The notes below the pieces were generated by a model. That model worked only from the letters and a program-made list of their open reading frames with translations, had not been told where the DNA came from and ran no database searches. A program made the position numbers and the translations under genes. Positions 1 through 8,487 of a stretch of DNA of 64,000 nucleotides are shown piece after piece. Source of the stretch: an uncultured Alphaproteobacteria bacterium. Lineage in GTDB: Bacteria; Pseudomonadota; Alphaproteobacteria; GCA-2731375. Location of the stretch: the NCBI GenBank assembly GCA_951812805.1, contig CATOSZ010000003.1, forward strand, positions 946,557 to 1,010,556, given 5' to 3'. How positions within the stretch are numbered: position 1 is the first letter of the stretch; the number at the start of each line of letters is the position of its first letter.

Positions 1-2
1 CG

Positions 3-722
3 CAGGTGCGCGCGGCGCTGGAGGGGGCGGCGGTGGACCTGGCGATCCAGCCGGTGGCGGGGCGGCGCAAGCAATTGCTGATCGCCGACATGGACTCGAC
101 CTTCATCACCGTCGAATGCATCGACGAGATGGCCGCCGCCTTCGGCATCGGCGCGCAAATCGCCGAGATCACGCGCCGCGCGATGCGCGGAGAGCTCGAC
201 TTCGCGCAGGCCCTGCGCGAGCGGGTGGCGATGCTGGCGGGCTTCGCGCGCGCCGATCTCGACGCGGTCTGGGAAGACCGTATCACTCTAATGCCCGGCG
301 GGCGCGCCCTGGTCGCCACGATGCGGGCCAACGGCGCCTTCACGGCGCTCGTCTCAGGCGGCTTCGACGTCTTCACGAGCCGGGTGCGCCGGGCGGTCGG
401 CTTCGACCTCGATCTCGCCAACCGCCTGCTGCTGGCCGACGACCGCCTGACCGGCGCGGTGGCGGAACCGATCCTCGGTGCCGACGCCAAGCGCGAAACC
501 CTCGACCGCCTGCTGGCCGAACGGGGCCTCGACGCGTCCCAGGCGCTCGCCGTCGGCGACGGAGCCAACGATGCGGCGATGATCAGCGCCGCCGGCCTGG
601 GCGTCGCCTATCACGCGAAGCCCATCCTGGCCGAGATCGCCGACGTTCGCGTCGAGCACGGCGACCTCGCGACGCTGCTCTATATCCAAGGCTACCGTGC
701 GGGCGAGATCGTCGTGGATTGA
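3..722 (+). CDS. serB: Phosphoserine phosphatase SerB (5' end outside window)
   Basis: HAD-superfamily phosphatase that removes phosphate from L-phosphoserine in the last step of serine biosynthesis, in the cytosol. The nucleophile motif DMDSTFITVECIDE is near the start of the visible part, followed by the substrate-cap region, a lysine in KRETLDRLLAERG and the metal-binding GDGANDAAM motif. These are the standard SerB signatures. The frame is open to the left window edge and about 240 residues are visible against roughly 290-300 for the family, so the N-terminal regulatory part lies upstream. A GTG at position 6 is probably internal. Confidence 0.93.
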   Translation, partial: QVRAALEGAAVDLAIQPVAGRRKQLLIADMDSTFITVECIDEMAAAFGIGAQIAEITRRAMRGELDFAQALRERVAMLAGFARADLDAVWEDRITLMPGGRALVATMRANGAFTALVSGGFDVFTSRVRRAVGFDLDLANRLLLADDRLTGAVAEPILGADAKRETLDRLLAERGLDASQALAVGDGANDAAMISAAGLGVAYHAKPILAEIADVRVEHGDLATLLYIQGYRAGEIVVD

Positions 723-820
723 GCGGCGCGCCCAGGGCACATTGTCGTCGGCGGCACGCTTGTGCCAGTCTTGGCGCACGTCACGCGATCCCGTCCGCAC
801 AATTTCCGAGGAATGCCGCC

Positions 821-2053
821 ATGACCGAGACCATTGCCGACTTCGCCTTCCTGAAGGGCGTGAAGGTGATCGACTTCACCCAGTTCGAGGCGGGGCCGTC
901 CTGCACCGAGGCGCTGGCCTGGCTCGGCGCGGACGTGGTGAAGATCGAGAATCCGCTGCGCGGCGATCCCGGGCGCCGCCTGCGGCCGAACCAGCCGGAC
1001 AACGACCCCTACTACTTCCACATGTTCAACGCCAACAAACGCTCGGCGACCGTCAACCTGAAGTCCGAGGAAGGCCTCGCCCTGATCAAGCAGATGATCG
1101 CCGAGGCCGACGTGATGATCGAGAACTTCGCGCCGGGCGCGATCGAGCGGCTGGGCCTCGGCTACGACGTGGTGAAGGCAATCAATCCGGGCCTCATCTT
1201 CGCGCAGGTCAAAGGCTTCGGCGAGGGCAGCCCGTTCGAGAAGAACCTGGCCTTCGACATGATCGCGCAGGCCTGCGGCGGCACCTTCTCGGTCACCGGC
1301 GAGGCGGACGGCCAGCCGACCCGGCCGGGCGTGACGATCGGCGACACCGGCACCGGCATGCTGATGGCGATCACCATCCTCGGGGCGCTGTATGAACGCC
1401 GGGAAAGCGGCGAAGGCCATCGCCTGCAGGTCGCCATGCAGGACGCGATGCTGCACTACATGCGGGTCAACTTCGCGACGCAAGGTCTCACCGGCCGGGC
1501 GGCGGAGCGGGGCGGCGCCAAGATCCCGGGCGTGGTGAACGCGCCGATGGGGCTTTATCCCTGCGCGCCCGGCGGCTCCAACGACTGGGTCTACATCATG
1601 ACCAGCCGGGCCAATCCGGACCATTGGGACCGCCTGCTGGGCGTCATCGGGCGGGACGACCTGATCGGCGACGCGCGCTATGCGACGCCCGCCGACCGGG
1701 TCGAACGCGACGCGGAGGTCGACGACGTGATCTCGGAATGGACCCGCACCCAGGACAAGTTCGAAGCAATGCGCAGAATCGGCGAGGCCGGCATTCCGGC
1801 GGGCGCGGTGCTGGACACGGACGAGCTGAACAACGACGCCACCTTCGAGGAGCGCGGCGTGATGCAGACCATGCACCATCCCGTCCACCGTCCCTTCAAG
1901 ATGCCGGGCTGGCCGGTCCGCGTCGACGGCCAGGCGACCCGTGTGACCTCGTCACCGGTCCTGGGCGAGCACACGGAAACGGTGATCGGCGAATGGCTCG
2001 GCCTGAACGAGTCCGCGATCCAGGCACTGCGGGAGGCGGGGACGCTCGGGTGA
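821..2053 (+). CDS. CaiB/BaiF family (class III) CoA-transferase
   Basis: A 410-residue class III CoA-transferase, which moves CoA between acyl-CoA and a free acid through an aspartyl-CoA anhydride. The N-terminus has the family's hallmark (VKVIDFTQFEAGPSCTEALA, then LGADVVKIENP), and GDTGTG at about residue 175 carries the expected catalytic Asp. The ATG at 821 is preceded by a GAGG motif; the frame runs open further upstream over serB, but that stretch is only an overlap. The substrate cannot be told from sequence. It follows serB by about 100 bp and is probably independent of it. Confidence 0.9.
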   Translation: MTETIADFAFLKGVKVIDFTQFEAGPSCTEALAWLGADVVKIENPLRGDPGRRLRPNQPDNDPYYFHMFNANKRSATVNLKSEEGLALIKQMIAEADVMIENFAPGAIERLGLGYDVVKAINPGLIFAQVKGFGEGSPFEKNLAFDMIAQACGGTFSVTGEADGQPTRPGVTIGDTGTGMLMAITILGALYERRESGEGHRLQVAMQDAMLHYMRVNFATQGLTGRAAERGGAKIPGVVNAPMGLYPCAPGGSNDWVYIMTSRANPDHWDRLLGVIGRDDLIGDARYATPADRVERDAEVDDVISEWTRTQDKFEAMRRIGEAGIPAGAVLDTDELNNDATFEERGVMQTMHHPVHRPFKMPGWPVRVDGQATRVTSSPVLGEHTETVIGEWLGLNESAIQALREAGTLG

Positions 2054-2072
2054 CCTCGCGCCGCGTCGCCGA

Positions 2073-2489
2073 TCAAGTTTCCGTGCAGTTTCGATACCGT
2101 TTCAAAAGGACCAACTGATCGCGCTGCGCTTGAAGCTCGTCGATCTTCCGTTTCGCGACGGCGGTATTGTCGAGGGCAAGGAGAGCCGGGGCGAAGATCA
2201 CGCCACCGAGAAGGCCGCTGACCTGGTTGCGAGTTCGTTTGCCATGGATGATGGCTTCGTTCGTTGCGATGGCGTTATCCAATCTCAATTGCTCGTCGGC
2301 AATTTCGGCGCATGTGAGCCGAAGCTGGCCCACCGAGAAGGATTTGGCCGACAGGGCGTTCTCAGCGCCGCGCGATCCATAATCCGGCGGCACCTCCGGT
2401 GCCGAACGCGCGCAGGCGACAGCGAACCCCAAGATCAGCAAGAGTGTTGCGATTCTATTTTTCGAAAGAAACCGCTCGGCCTCTACCAT
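2073..2489 (-). CDS. Small secreted or lipoprotein-like protein of unknown function
   Basis: A 138-residue protein, not recognised. It has an N-terminal hydrophobic segment (ATLLLILGFAVAC) ending in a cysteine that could be a weak lipobox, then a polar region, a small hydrophobic stretch (LLGGVIFAPALLAL) and a charged helical C-terminus (KRKIDELQAQRDQLVLLKR) that may form a coiled coil. Its start overlaps the end of the upstream lipoprotein gene by 35 bp, so the two are probably co-transcribed. Base composition is less GC-rich than the neighbouring metabolic genes, which suggests a later acquisition. Confidence 0.6.
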   Translation of the reverse strand: MVEAERFLSKNRIATLLLILGFAVACARSAPEVPPDYGSRGAENALSAKSFSVGQLRLTCAEIADEQLRLDNAIATNEAIIHGKRTRNQVSGLLGGVIFAPALLALDNTAVAKRKIDELQAQRDQLVLLKRYRNCTET

Positions 2490-2874
2490 CGAGGGACCCC
2501 CAGCTGATGACCGAAACGCCGACAGTCCCGTAGCGGACCAGGATCACCGCGTCTGCGCCGAGCTTCGCCGCTTCCTCCCTCAGCCGCGCATTTACGGCGG
2601 CCTTCGTCGGATCCTTATGGAAGATCGTCGTCTTATTTACCGTCACCTTGATATCCCGCAGGACCATATAGGGCCTGTCGCTGATATCCTCGGTCGTGAT
2701 CAAAATCTTTTCCGGTTGGGTCGGTGCGCGTTTCTCAGTTGTCGAGGCCGTTCCGCTCGGCGGCGCCTCATGTTCCGCCGTCGACCACGTCGCACAGCCC
2801 GGAACCACCAGCAACATTGTGATCATGGCTAGAGTTTTCGTTATTGGTATCCTTGAGCGGTAGAACAATGCCAA
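2455..2874 (-). CDS. Lipoprotein with a YbjQ/UPF0145-like domain
   Basis: A 139-residue probable lipoprotein. The signal segment ends with a lipobox-like VVPGC and is followed by a Ser/Thr/Pro-rich linker. The mature part includes VTVNKTTIFHKDPTKAAVN and LREEAAKLGADAVILVRYG. The latter resembles the conserved part of the YbjQ/UPF0145 family (a proposed metal-binding fold), although this assignment is by eye only. It leads a two-gene unit with the 138-residue protein downstream. The role is unknown, presumably in the envelope. Confidence 0.65.
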   Translation of the reverse strand: MALFYRSRIPITKTLAMITMLLVVPGCATWSTAEHEAPPSGTASTTEKRAPTQPEKILITTEDISDRPYMVLRDIKVTVNKTTIFHKDPTKAAVNARLREEAAKLGADAVILVRYGTVGVSVISWGSLDGRGRAVSFEK

Positions 2875-2951
2875 TCTCCTTTACATTTAGAGCTTTATTC
2901 TACAGACACGATAAACGGAGTGTCCAGCGTTTAATCAACGATTCTTTACGC

Positions 2952-2985
2952 GAAAAAGGCGCCGCCGGTTTCCCGGCGACGCCCG
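2952..2985 (-). terminator. Rho-independent terminator after the HtrA gene
   Basis: Read on the minus strand, an 11-bp GC stem (GGCGTCGCCGG / CCGGCGGCGCC, one G-U pair) with a three-base A loop is followed by five T. It lies about 25 bp beyond the HtrA stop codon, as expected for that gene's terminator. Confidence 0.8.
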
Positions 2986-3009
2986 TTTCAACGCAACGCT
3001 GAAACGTGA

Positions 3010-4494
3010 TCAGCCCTTGTCGAGGCGGACCGCGATGAAGCGGAGGTCGCCGCCGCGTTCCAGCAGCAGCAGGATCGACTTGCGGTTCGACTTCTTCACC
3101 TTGGTGACCTTGCGCAGGACTTCGCCCGGCGTCTTCACCTCTTCCTGCGCGACCTCGACGATGAGGTCGCCCTCGCGGATGCCCTTCTCGGCCGCGGCAC
3201 CGTCCGCATCGACCTTGGCGACGACGACACCGTTCGCGTCGTCGGCCAGGTCGTACTTCTTGCGCAGCTCGTCCGTCAGGGTCGAAAGCGTCATGCCGAC
3301 GGTATCCACCGTGTCCGGCTCCACCGGCGCCTTGGGATCGGCGGAGGCGACCTTGGTTTCGGCATCCTCCAGCTCGCCGATGGTAACGCCGACTTCGACC
3401 TTCTCGCCCTTGCGCCAGAGCGCGACCTTGACCTCCTTGCCGATCTGCGTTTCGGCGACGATGCGCGGCAATTCGCGCATCTCGGAGACGTCCTTGCCGT
3501 CGAAGGTCAGGATGACGTCGCCCTGCTGCAGGCCCGCGCCCTCGGCCGGGCCGCCCTCGGAGATGCCGGCGACCAGCGCGCCGGAGGCCTTGTCCAGGCC
3601 CAGGCTTTCGGCGATCTCGTCGGTCACCGTCTGGGTCCGCACGCCGAGCCAGCCGCGCTTGGTCCGCCCGAACTCGGCCAGCTGTGCGATGACGTTCTGG
3701 GCGAGCGTGGCCGGAATGGCGAAGCCGATGCCGACGCTGCCGCCCGTCGGCGAAAAGATCGCCGTGTTGATGCCGATGACCTCGCCGTCCATGTTGAACA
3801 GCGGCCCGCCCGAGTTGCCGCGGTTGATCGAGGCGTCGGTCTGGATGAAGTCGTCATAGGGACCGGCGTTGATGTCGCGCCCGCGGGCCGAGATGATGCC
3901 CGCCGTGACGGAGCCGCCGAGGCCGAAGGGGTTGCCGATGGCGACGACCCAATCGCCGACCCGTGCCGTGTCGGAGCTGCCCCACGGCACCGCGGGAAGC
4001 GGCGTCTCGCTCTCCACCTTCAGCAGCGCGAGGTCGGTCTTCGGATCCTTGCCGAGGATCTTGGCCGGCAGCTTGTCGCCGTTCGGGAAGGTGACGGAGA
4101 CTTCGTCCGCCTCGGCGATGACGTGGTTGTTGGTGACGATCAGACCCGCCTTGTCGATGACGAAGCCGGAGCCGAGGGAGGTCACCCGCCGCGGGCGGTT
4201 CTGCTGGCCGCCGCCGCCGGGCGGCCGGTTCCGCTCGAAGAAGTCCTTGAAGAATTCCTCGAAGGGGGAGCCCGGCGGAAACTGGAAGCCGGGGCCACTC
4301 TGATTGCCCTGCTGGACCTTCTGGGTGGTCGAAATATTGACGACGCTCGGCGAAAGCTCCGCCGCGAGATCGGCGAAACTCTCCGGCGCCGAGCGCGCGA
4401 AGACCGGCGTTGCCAGCGCCAGCGCCGCCGTCGTTGCGACGGCCGCGACCGCGCGGACCGGTCGTATTTCTGAAATTGAGAACATCCCTGTCAC
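3010..4494 (-). CDS. degP: HtrA/DegP-family periplasmic serine protease (Do protease)
   Basis: A secreted chaperone-protease for misfolded envelope proteins. A signal peptide (AVATTAALALATPVFA) precedes a trypsin-like domain with His124 (TNNHV), Asp154 (KTDLALLK) and Ser228 (NRGNSGGPLF), all three catalytic residues being intact. Two PDZ domains follow (around KASGALVAGISEGGPAEGAG and DANGVVVAKVDADGAAAEKG). The longest frame starts at 4560, but an AAGGAG lies seven bases before a GTG at 4494, and an ATG follows at 4485; I use the GTG. About 494 residues, normal for DegP/DegQ. Paralogue-level naming (DegP, DegQ, MucD) is not certain. Confidence 0.92.
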   Translation of the reverse strand: MTGMFSISEIRPVRAVAAVATTAALALATPVFARSAPESFADLAAELSPSVVNISTTQKVQQGNQSGPGFQFPPGSPFEEFFKDFFERNRPPGGGGQQNRPRRVTSLGSGFVIDKAGLIVTNNHVIAEADEVSVTFPNGDKLPAKILGKDPKTDLALLKVESETPLPAVPWGSSDTARVGDWVVAIGNPFGLGGSVTAGIISARGRDINAGPYDDFIQTDASINRGNSGGPLFNMDGEVIGINTAIFSPTGGSVGIGFAIPATLAQNVIAQLAEFGRTKRGWLGVRTQTVTDEIAESLGLDKASGALVAGISEGGPAEGAGLQQGDVILTFDGKDVSEMRELPRIVAETQIGKEVKVALWRKGEKVEVGVTIGELEDAETKVASADPKAPVEPDTVDTVGMTLSTLTDELRKKYDLADDANGVVVAKVDADGAAAEKGIREGDLIVEVAQEEVKTPGEVLRKVTKVKKSNRKSILLLLERGGDLRFIAVRLDKG

Positions 4495-4677
4495 GAGCCT
4501 TCTCCTTGGGCAGTGGCGACGGTGACCCGGGGTCGGGACCGGCCGCGCATGATCGGACAATTAGTCCCCGCCGCACACGCTTTCAAGCACCCGGGAGGAC
4601 AGTAGCCAGCTGGGCACCGATTGAGACCATTCTATGGCCATTTCGTGGAAATGTCCGGTCACGGCGGGCCTCAACAG

Positions 4678-4708
4678 AAGAGGGCGGCCCCGAGGAGCCG
4701 CCCTGTCC
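4678..4708 (-). terminator. Probable terminator after the CNPC-P460 gene
   Basis: On the minus strand AGGGCGGC pairs with GCCGCCCT around an eight-base loop, followed by a weak T-rich tail (CTTCTGTT). It lies about 45 bp past the stop of the P460-like gene. Confidence 0.55.
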
Positions 4709-4751
4709 CGTCGTCAAGCGGCGCTTGGCCGGCCGGAGCCGGCACGCGCCG

Positions 4752-5627
4752 TCAATTCGATTTCACACGATACTCGTCGGGCAGCAGCATCACGCTGTCC
4801 TGGTCGTCCGCAACGGCGGCGTGGCAATCGATGCAGAACTGCATCTTCGCACTGTTCTGGCCGTTGGTGACGCCGAAGATCGCGCCGTCCGGCATGACCA
4901 TGGTGTAGCGCCAGTTGCCGCTCGCCTTATTGAAGCCGGCCGGCATCTTCTCCATCAAGAACAGCGGCCCGGGGCCCGTCTTGCCGTTGCCGTGCACGGC
5001 GAAGCTGTCCTTGGCCAGCATCGCGCCCACGGGCAGCCGGCCGACGTCCTCGAACTTGCCGTAGTTCCGCGCCGTCGCGTTGGCGTAGTTGTTGACGAAA
5101 CGACCGCCATGGGTGTCGGAGACATAGGGCTGGTTGTTGTAGATGTCCCAGTCCTTGTAGAAGCCGGCCACCTTCATGCCCGACTTCTTGTAGCCCGCGA
5201 GCATTTCCTTCACCAGGCACTCGTAGGCGCCCTTGGCCTCGGCCGTCGTCAGCTCGGGCGCCGCCGCACCGCCGCAAGGATTGCAGGCGCCGCCGCACGG
5301 ATTGCAGGGGTTGCTGGCCGCGCAGGGATTGCACGGATTGCAGGCGCGCTTGGCGGCGCAAGGATTGCAGCCACCGCAGGCCTTCTTCGCAGCGCAGGGG
5401 TTGCACGGATTGCAGGCCTTCTTCGCGGCGCAAGGATTACAGGCCTTGCAGGCTGCGAGCCGGATCGCGCCGTCGGCCGGTTTCGCTACCGCCGCCGGGT
5501 TCGCCAGACCGTCGCCGCCCCGGGCGAAGCTCGCCTCGCTCAGGGCAAAACCGCCGGCGGCCACGCCGGCGCCGACGAACAATTGGATCATCGTGCTCGA
5601 AAGCAGATTTGATTTATGGGATTTCAC
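4752..5627 (-). CDS. Secreted CNPC cysteine-repeat protein fused to a cytochrome P460-like domain
   Basis: A 291-residue secreted protein in two parts. After a signal peptide, residues about 60-125 are a cysteine-rich repeat (units such as [12 protein letters not shown] and [12 protein letters not shown]) with about 16 Cys in CxxC and NPC spacing. The C-terminal ~160 residues look like a cytochrome P460-type domain ([40 protein letters not shown]) and end with one haem-c motif, FCIDCH, at 264-269. P460 proteins are c-type cytochromes that oxidise hydroxylamine or act in nitrosative stress; activity here is unproven. The start is a GTG eight bases after AGGAGG. The N-terminus ([11 protein letters not shown]) matches that of the neighbouring repeat protein, so the two are paralogues. 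Confidence 0.8.
   Translation of the reverse strand: MKSHKSNLLSSTMIQLFVGAGVAAGGFALSEASFARGGDGLANPAAVAKPADGAIRLAACKACNPCAAKKACNPCNPCAAKKACGGCNPCAAKRACNPCNPCAASNPCNPCGGACNPCGGAAAPELTTAEAKGAYECLVKEMLAGYKKSGMKVAGFYKDWDIYNNQPYVSDTHGGRFVNNYANATARNYGKFEDVGRLPVGAMLAKDSFAVHGNGKTGPGPLFLMEKMPAGFNKASGNWRYTMVMPDGAIFGVTNGQNSAKMQFCIDCHAAVADDQDSVMLLPDEYRVKSN
5270..5453 (-). repeat. Coding tandem repeats for CNPC units in the P460 fusion
   Basis: Imperfect tandem repeats built from a GCGCAAGGATTGCA-type unit (plus-strand reading), encoding the NPC/CxxC cysteine repeats. The units vary in length, including short GGACNPC forms, unlike the regular array in the neighbouring gene. Confidence 0.75.
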
Positions 5628-5806
5628 GACCCGAGCCTCCTGGTTGTGCTGCGCCTCTCTTCGACGGTACGCCCGGCCTCCCCTGCCGGTAACGTCGCCG
5701 TCATTTCGAGCCGCGATACTACAGACAGGGTGCCGTAACGCCTCATAAAACCTATGTGATGCTGCACCGCAGCATGACGAAAGAGGTGATCACAGGGTCC
5801 CGGAAT

Positions 5807-5843
5807 CGAAAACGCCGCCGCCGGAAAACCGGCGACGGCGCTT
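5807..5843 (-). terminator. Rho-independent terminator after the small CNPC-repeat gene
   Basis: A 12-bp stem (5813-5824 with 5829-5840, one G-U pair) with a four-base loop, followed on the minus strand by TTTT. It sits about 20 bp beyond the stop codon of the CNPC-repeat gene, so that gene is probably separately terminated from the P460 fusion downstream. Confidence 0.8.
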
Positions 5844-5861
5844 TCCACCGAGGTTCGGTGC

Positions 5862-6206
5862 TTACTTCTTCTTCGCGGCGCAAGGATTGCAGCCACCACA
5901 AGCCTTCTTGGCGGCGCAAGGATTGCAGCCACCGCAGGCCTTCTTCGCGGCGCAAGGATTACAGCCACCGCAAGCCTTCTTCGCGGCGCAAGGATTGCAG
6001 CCACCACAGGCCTTCTTCGCGGCGCAGGGGTTGCAGGCCTTACAAGCGGCGAGCTGGATGTATCCGGACTTCGCGGCCGCGGCCGGGTTGGCGACGCCGT
6101 CGCTGGTGGCGGCGCTGGCATGACCGATGGCACCGGCGGCGAGAGCAACGCCGAGCGCGACGGGCATGAAGGTGCTGGAAAGCAGTTTGGACTTATGGGA
6201 ACTCAT
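5862..6206 (-). CDS. Small secreted CNPC cysteine-repeat protein
   Basis: A 114-residue protein with a signal peptide (MPVALGVALAAGAIGHASA) and a mature part of about 80 residues. It begins [10 protein letters not shown], continues with four near-perfect copies of the 12-residue unit [12 protein letters not shown] and ends AAKKK. That gives 15 Cys, all in CxxC spacing, as expected for a metal-binding or redox peptide. The ATG at 6206 has a strong AGGAGG nine bases upstream; a longer frame to 6305 exists but lacks support. It is a paralogue of the CNPC-P460 fusion just downstream on the same strand. I recognise no named family. Confidence 0.8.
   Translation of the reverse strand: MSSHKSKLLSSTFMPVALGVALAAGAIGHASAATSDGVANPAAAAKSGYIQLAACKACNPCAAKKACGGCNPCAAKKACGGCNPCAAKKACGGCNPCAAKKACGGCNPCAAKKK
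5871..6045 (-). repeat. 36-bp coding tandem repeat array (CNPC units)
   Basis: Four consecutive 36-bp units plus a partial copy, differing by a few third-position changes (for example GCAAGGATTGCAGCCACC versus GCAAGGATTACAGCCACC). Each unit encodes [12 protein letters not shown]. Near-identity at the DNA level implies recent expansion or homogenisation. Confidence 0.85.
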
Positions 6207-6381
6207 GGACCGACCTCCTGTTAGGGGACGCAGGGTTTGCCGGCGATGGTGGCGCTGTGCCCCCCGAAGCCGATGCGTCCCGTTTCCTGCCGCGCCGACG
6301 ACCATCGCCGACGCGCTCTGGAAAGGTGGGGCATTCTATGCGCCCTTCCACGTAGAATTTTGTAAAGAATCTGTGATGGCC

Positions 6382-6411
6382 TTCGAAGCACCCCCGCGGG
6401 GTTCCTATAAT
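6382..6411 (+). promoter_or_regulatory. Putative sigma-70-type promoter for the FGE-like gene
   Basis: A perfect TATAAT at 6406-6411 lies 35 bp before the proposed ATG, with a weak -35-like TTCGAA at 6382-6387 (18-bp spacer). The match is by eye only. Confidence 0.45.
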
Positions 6412-6445
6412 GAGGTCGCAACGGGTGAGGTACGGGAGGCTGGAA

Positions 6446-7303
6446 ATGGCAATCAGAGGGGTAATTTTGGCGCTTTTCGCCCTCGTGGCGGCCGAGTCGG
6501 CGCTGCCGGGCCAAAGCGTCGCCGAGGTATCGACGCCGTTGACCGTCGCGATCCCCGCCGGCGCGTTCATTCAAGGCTCGAAACGCCCGGAACGCGAAGC
6601 GGCCTACCGGCTCGACGAGGCGGCCTACGGCCACAGCGTCACCCGGCGCAGCAAATGGTACGAGGACGAGCGTTACCGCACCGTCGAACTGCCGGCCTTC
6701 CAGATCACCCGAAACCTCGTCACCAACTGGGACTACGCGCGCTTCGTCACCGCCACCGGCCATCCGGCGCCCGAAGTGAAACCCGACGTTTGGAAAAGCT
6801 ACCGGCTGATCCACCCCTACAGTCGGTCCCGGCGGCACGCCTGGAAAGACGGCACGATGCCTGAGGGACGTGCGGACCATCCCGTCGTGATGGTCGCCTA
6901 CACGGACGCGGTGGCCTATGCCCGCTGGCTCAGCACCGAGACCGGCGTAAACTGGCGATTGCCGAGCGAGGCGGAATGGGAGAAGGCGGCCCGCGGCACC
7001 GATGGGCGCCGCTTCCCCTGGGGCGACGACTATGATCCCAAACGGCTGAACAGCCACGACAACGGTCCCTTCGACACCGTACCCGTCGGCAGCTTTCCCG
7101 ACGGCGCCAGCCCCTTCGGCATGCTCGATCCCGCCGGCCAGGTGTTCGAATGGACCGCGACGGCGGCGGGCAAGGGACGCCATGTCGTGAAGGGCGGGTC
7201 GTGGGACGACAGCGGTTGCGGCATCTGCCGCCCGGCCGCGCGCCATACCCGACCGGACTTCATAAAGCATATCCTGGTCGGCTTCCGGCTGGTCCGCGAA
7301 TGA
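6446..7303 (+). CDS. Secreted formylglycine-generating-enzyme (SUMF1/EgtB/PvdO) family protein
   Basis: A 285-residue protein with a signal peptide followed by an FGE-sulfatase domain: IPAGAFIQGS, FQITRNLVTNWDYARFV, VMVAYTDAVAYARWL, NWRLPSEAEWEKAARG, GQVFEWT, VKGGSWDD and the C-terminal VGFRLVRE. Family members include formylglycine-generating enzyme, EgtB and PvdO. Only two Cys lie near the active-site region (SGCGICRPAAR), in a spacing unlike the Cys pair of canonical FGE, so the chemistry is open. The ATG at 6446 has a GGGAGG upstream; an in-frame ATG at 6410 would hide the signal peptide. It is divergent from the CNPC-repeat genes and, like them, exported. Confidence 0.82.
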   Translation: MAIRGVILALFALVAAESALPGQSVAEVSTPLTVAIPAGAFIQGSKRPEREAAYRLDEAAYGHSVTRRSKWYEDERYRTVELPAFQITRNLVTNWDYARFVTATGHPAPEVKPDVWKSYRLIHPYSRSRRHAWKDGTMPEGRADHPVVMVAYTDAVAYARWLSTETGVNWRLPSEAEWEKAARGTDGRRFPWGDDYDPKRLNSHDNGPFDTVPVGSFPDGASPFGMLDPAGQVFEWTATAAGKGRHVVKGGSWDDSGCGICRPAARHTRPDFIKHILVGFRLVRE

Positions 7304-7344
7304 TGTTAGATGCTCCCCAGAAACGCTACACGAGAGCCTGAGAG

Positions 7345-8058
7345 ATGACCGCATTCGACGAACTGACGCTGGACGAGATCGAGTGGATGATCGATGCCGG
7401 CAACGAGATCGAGGAGTGCTATCGCGTCCTGCGCAAGGTCGACGCCAATATCGTCGGCGAAGTGCTGAAGGGGCACGGCACCTTCTATGAATGGGATCAC
7501 TATCCGCCGGGCGATGTCTTCGACTACGACACCGGCTCGCAATACTATTACCACTCCCACCGTCCCGAAGGCGGCGAGCATGGCCATTTCCATACCTTCC
7601 TGCGCGACAAGGCGCTGCCCGACAATCTCGAGCCGGTGCCCCACATCGTCGACGAGGAGGAGGACTGGCCGAGTGGCGAGGATCGGATCTCGCACCTGAT
7701 TGCCGTCGTCTGCGAGAAGCGCGGCTATCCGACCCATCTCTTCACCACCAACCGCTGGGTGACCGGCGAAACCATGTACGCGGCCGAGGATATGATCGCG
7801 CAGATCGATCACTTCGAGATCGATCACGCCGATCCGTCCTGGCCGGTCAATCGCTGGCTGACCGCGATGATTCGCTTCTTTCGCCCGCAGATCGAGATCC
7901 TGCTGCGCCAGCGCGACGAGAAAATGGCCGAGTGGGCGGCGGCGCATCCGGGCGAGGATATCCACGAGAACCGCGACCTGGAGATCACCTCGCGGATCCC
8001 GATCAACGTCGGCCGGCAGATGAAACTGTTGCAGAAGGCCAAGCGCGCGCGAAAATAG
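7345..8058 (+). CDS. Conserved protein of unknown function (DUF6969-like)
   Basis: A 237-residue soluble protein without a signal peptide or membrane segment. A His-rich central stretch (YYYHSHRPEGGEHGHFHTF) could bind metal. Other features are YEWDHYPPGDVFDYDTGSQY and a basic C-terminus (MKLLQKAKRARK). It resembles what I remember of DUF6969, but I cannot confirm that. It is about 40 bp after the FGE-like gene and 27 bp before msrB, so it may belong to an operon with either. Confidence 0.6.
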   Translation: MTAFDELTLDEIEWMIDAGNEIEECYRVLRKVDANIVGEVLKGHGTFYEWDHYPPGDVFDYDTGSQYYYHSHRPEGGEHGHFHTFLRDKALPDNLEPVPHIVDEEEDWPSGEDRISHLIAVVCEKRGYPTHLFTTNRWVTGETMYAAEDMIAQIDHFEIDHADPSWPVNRWLTAMIRFFRPQIEILLRQRDEKMAEWAAAHPGEDIHENRDLEITSRIPINVGRQMKLLQKAKRARK

Positions 8059-8085
8059 CGCCCGGGCCAGCAAGGGGAAACGAAG

Positions 8086-8483
<398 letters not shown>

Positions 8484-8487
<4 letters not shown>

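Noticed and set aside
5871-6045. CRISPR-like array
   Set aside because: The regular units are adjoining coding repeats without spacers and encode the CNPC protein in one open frame.
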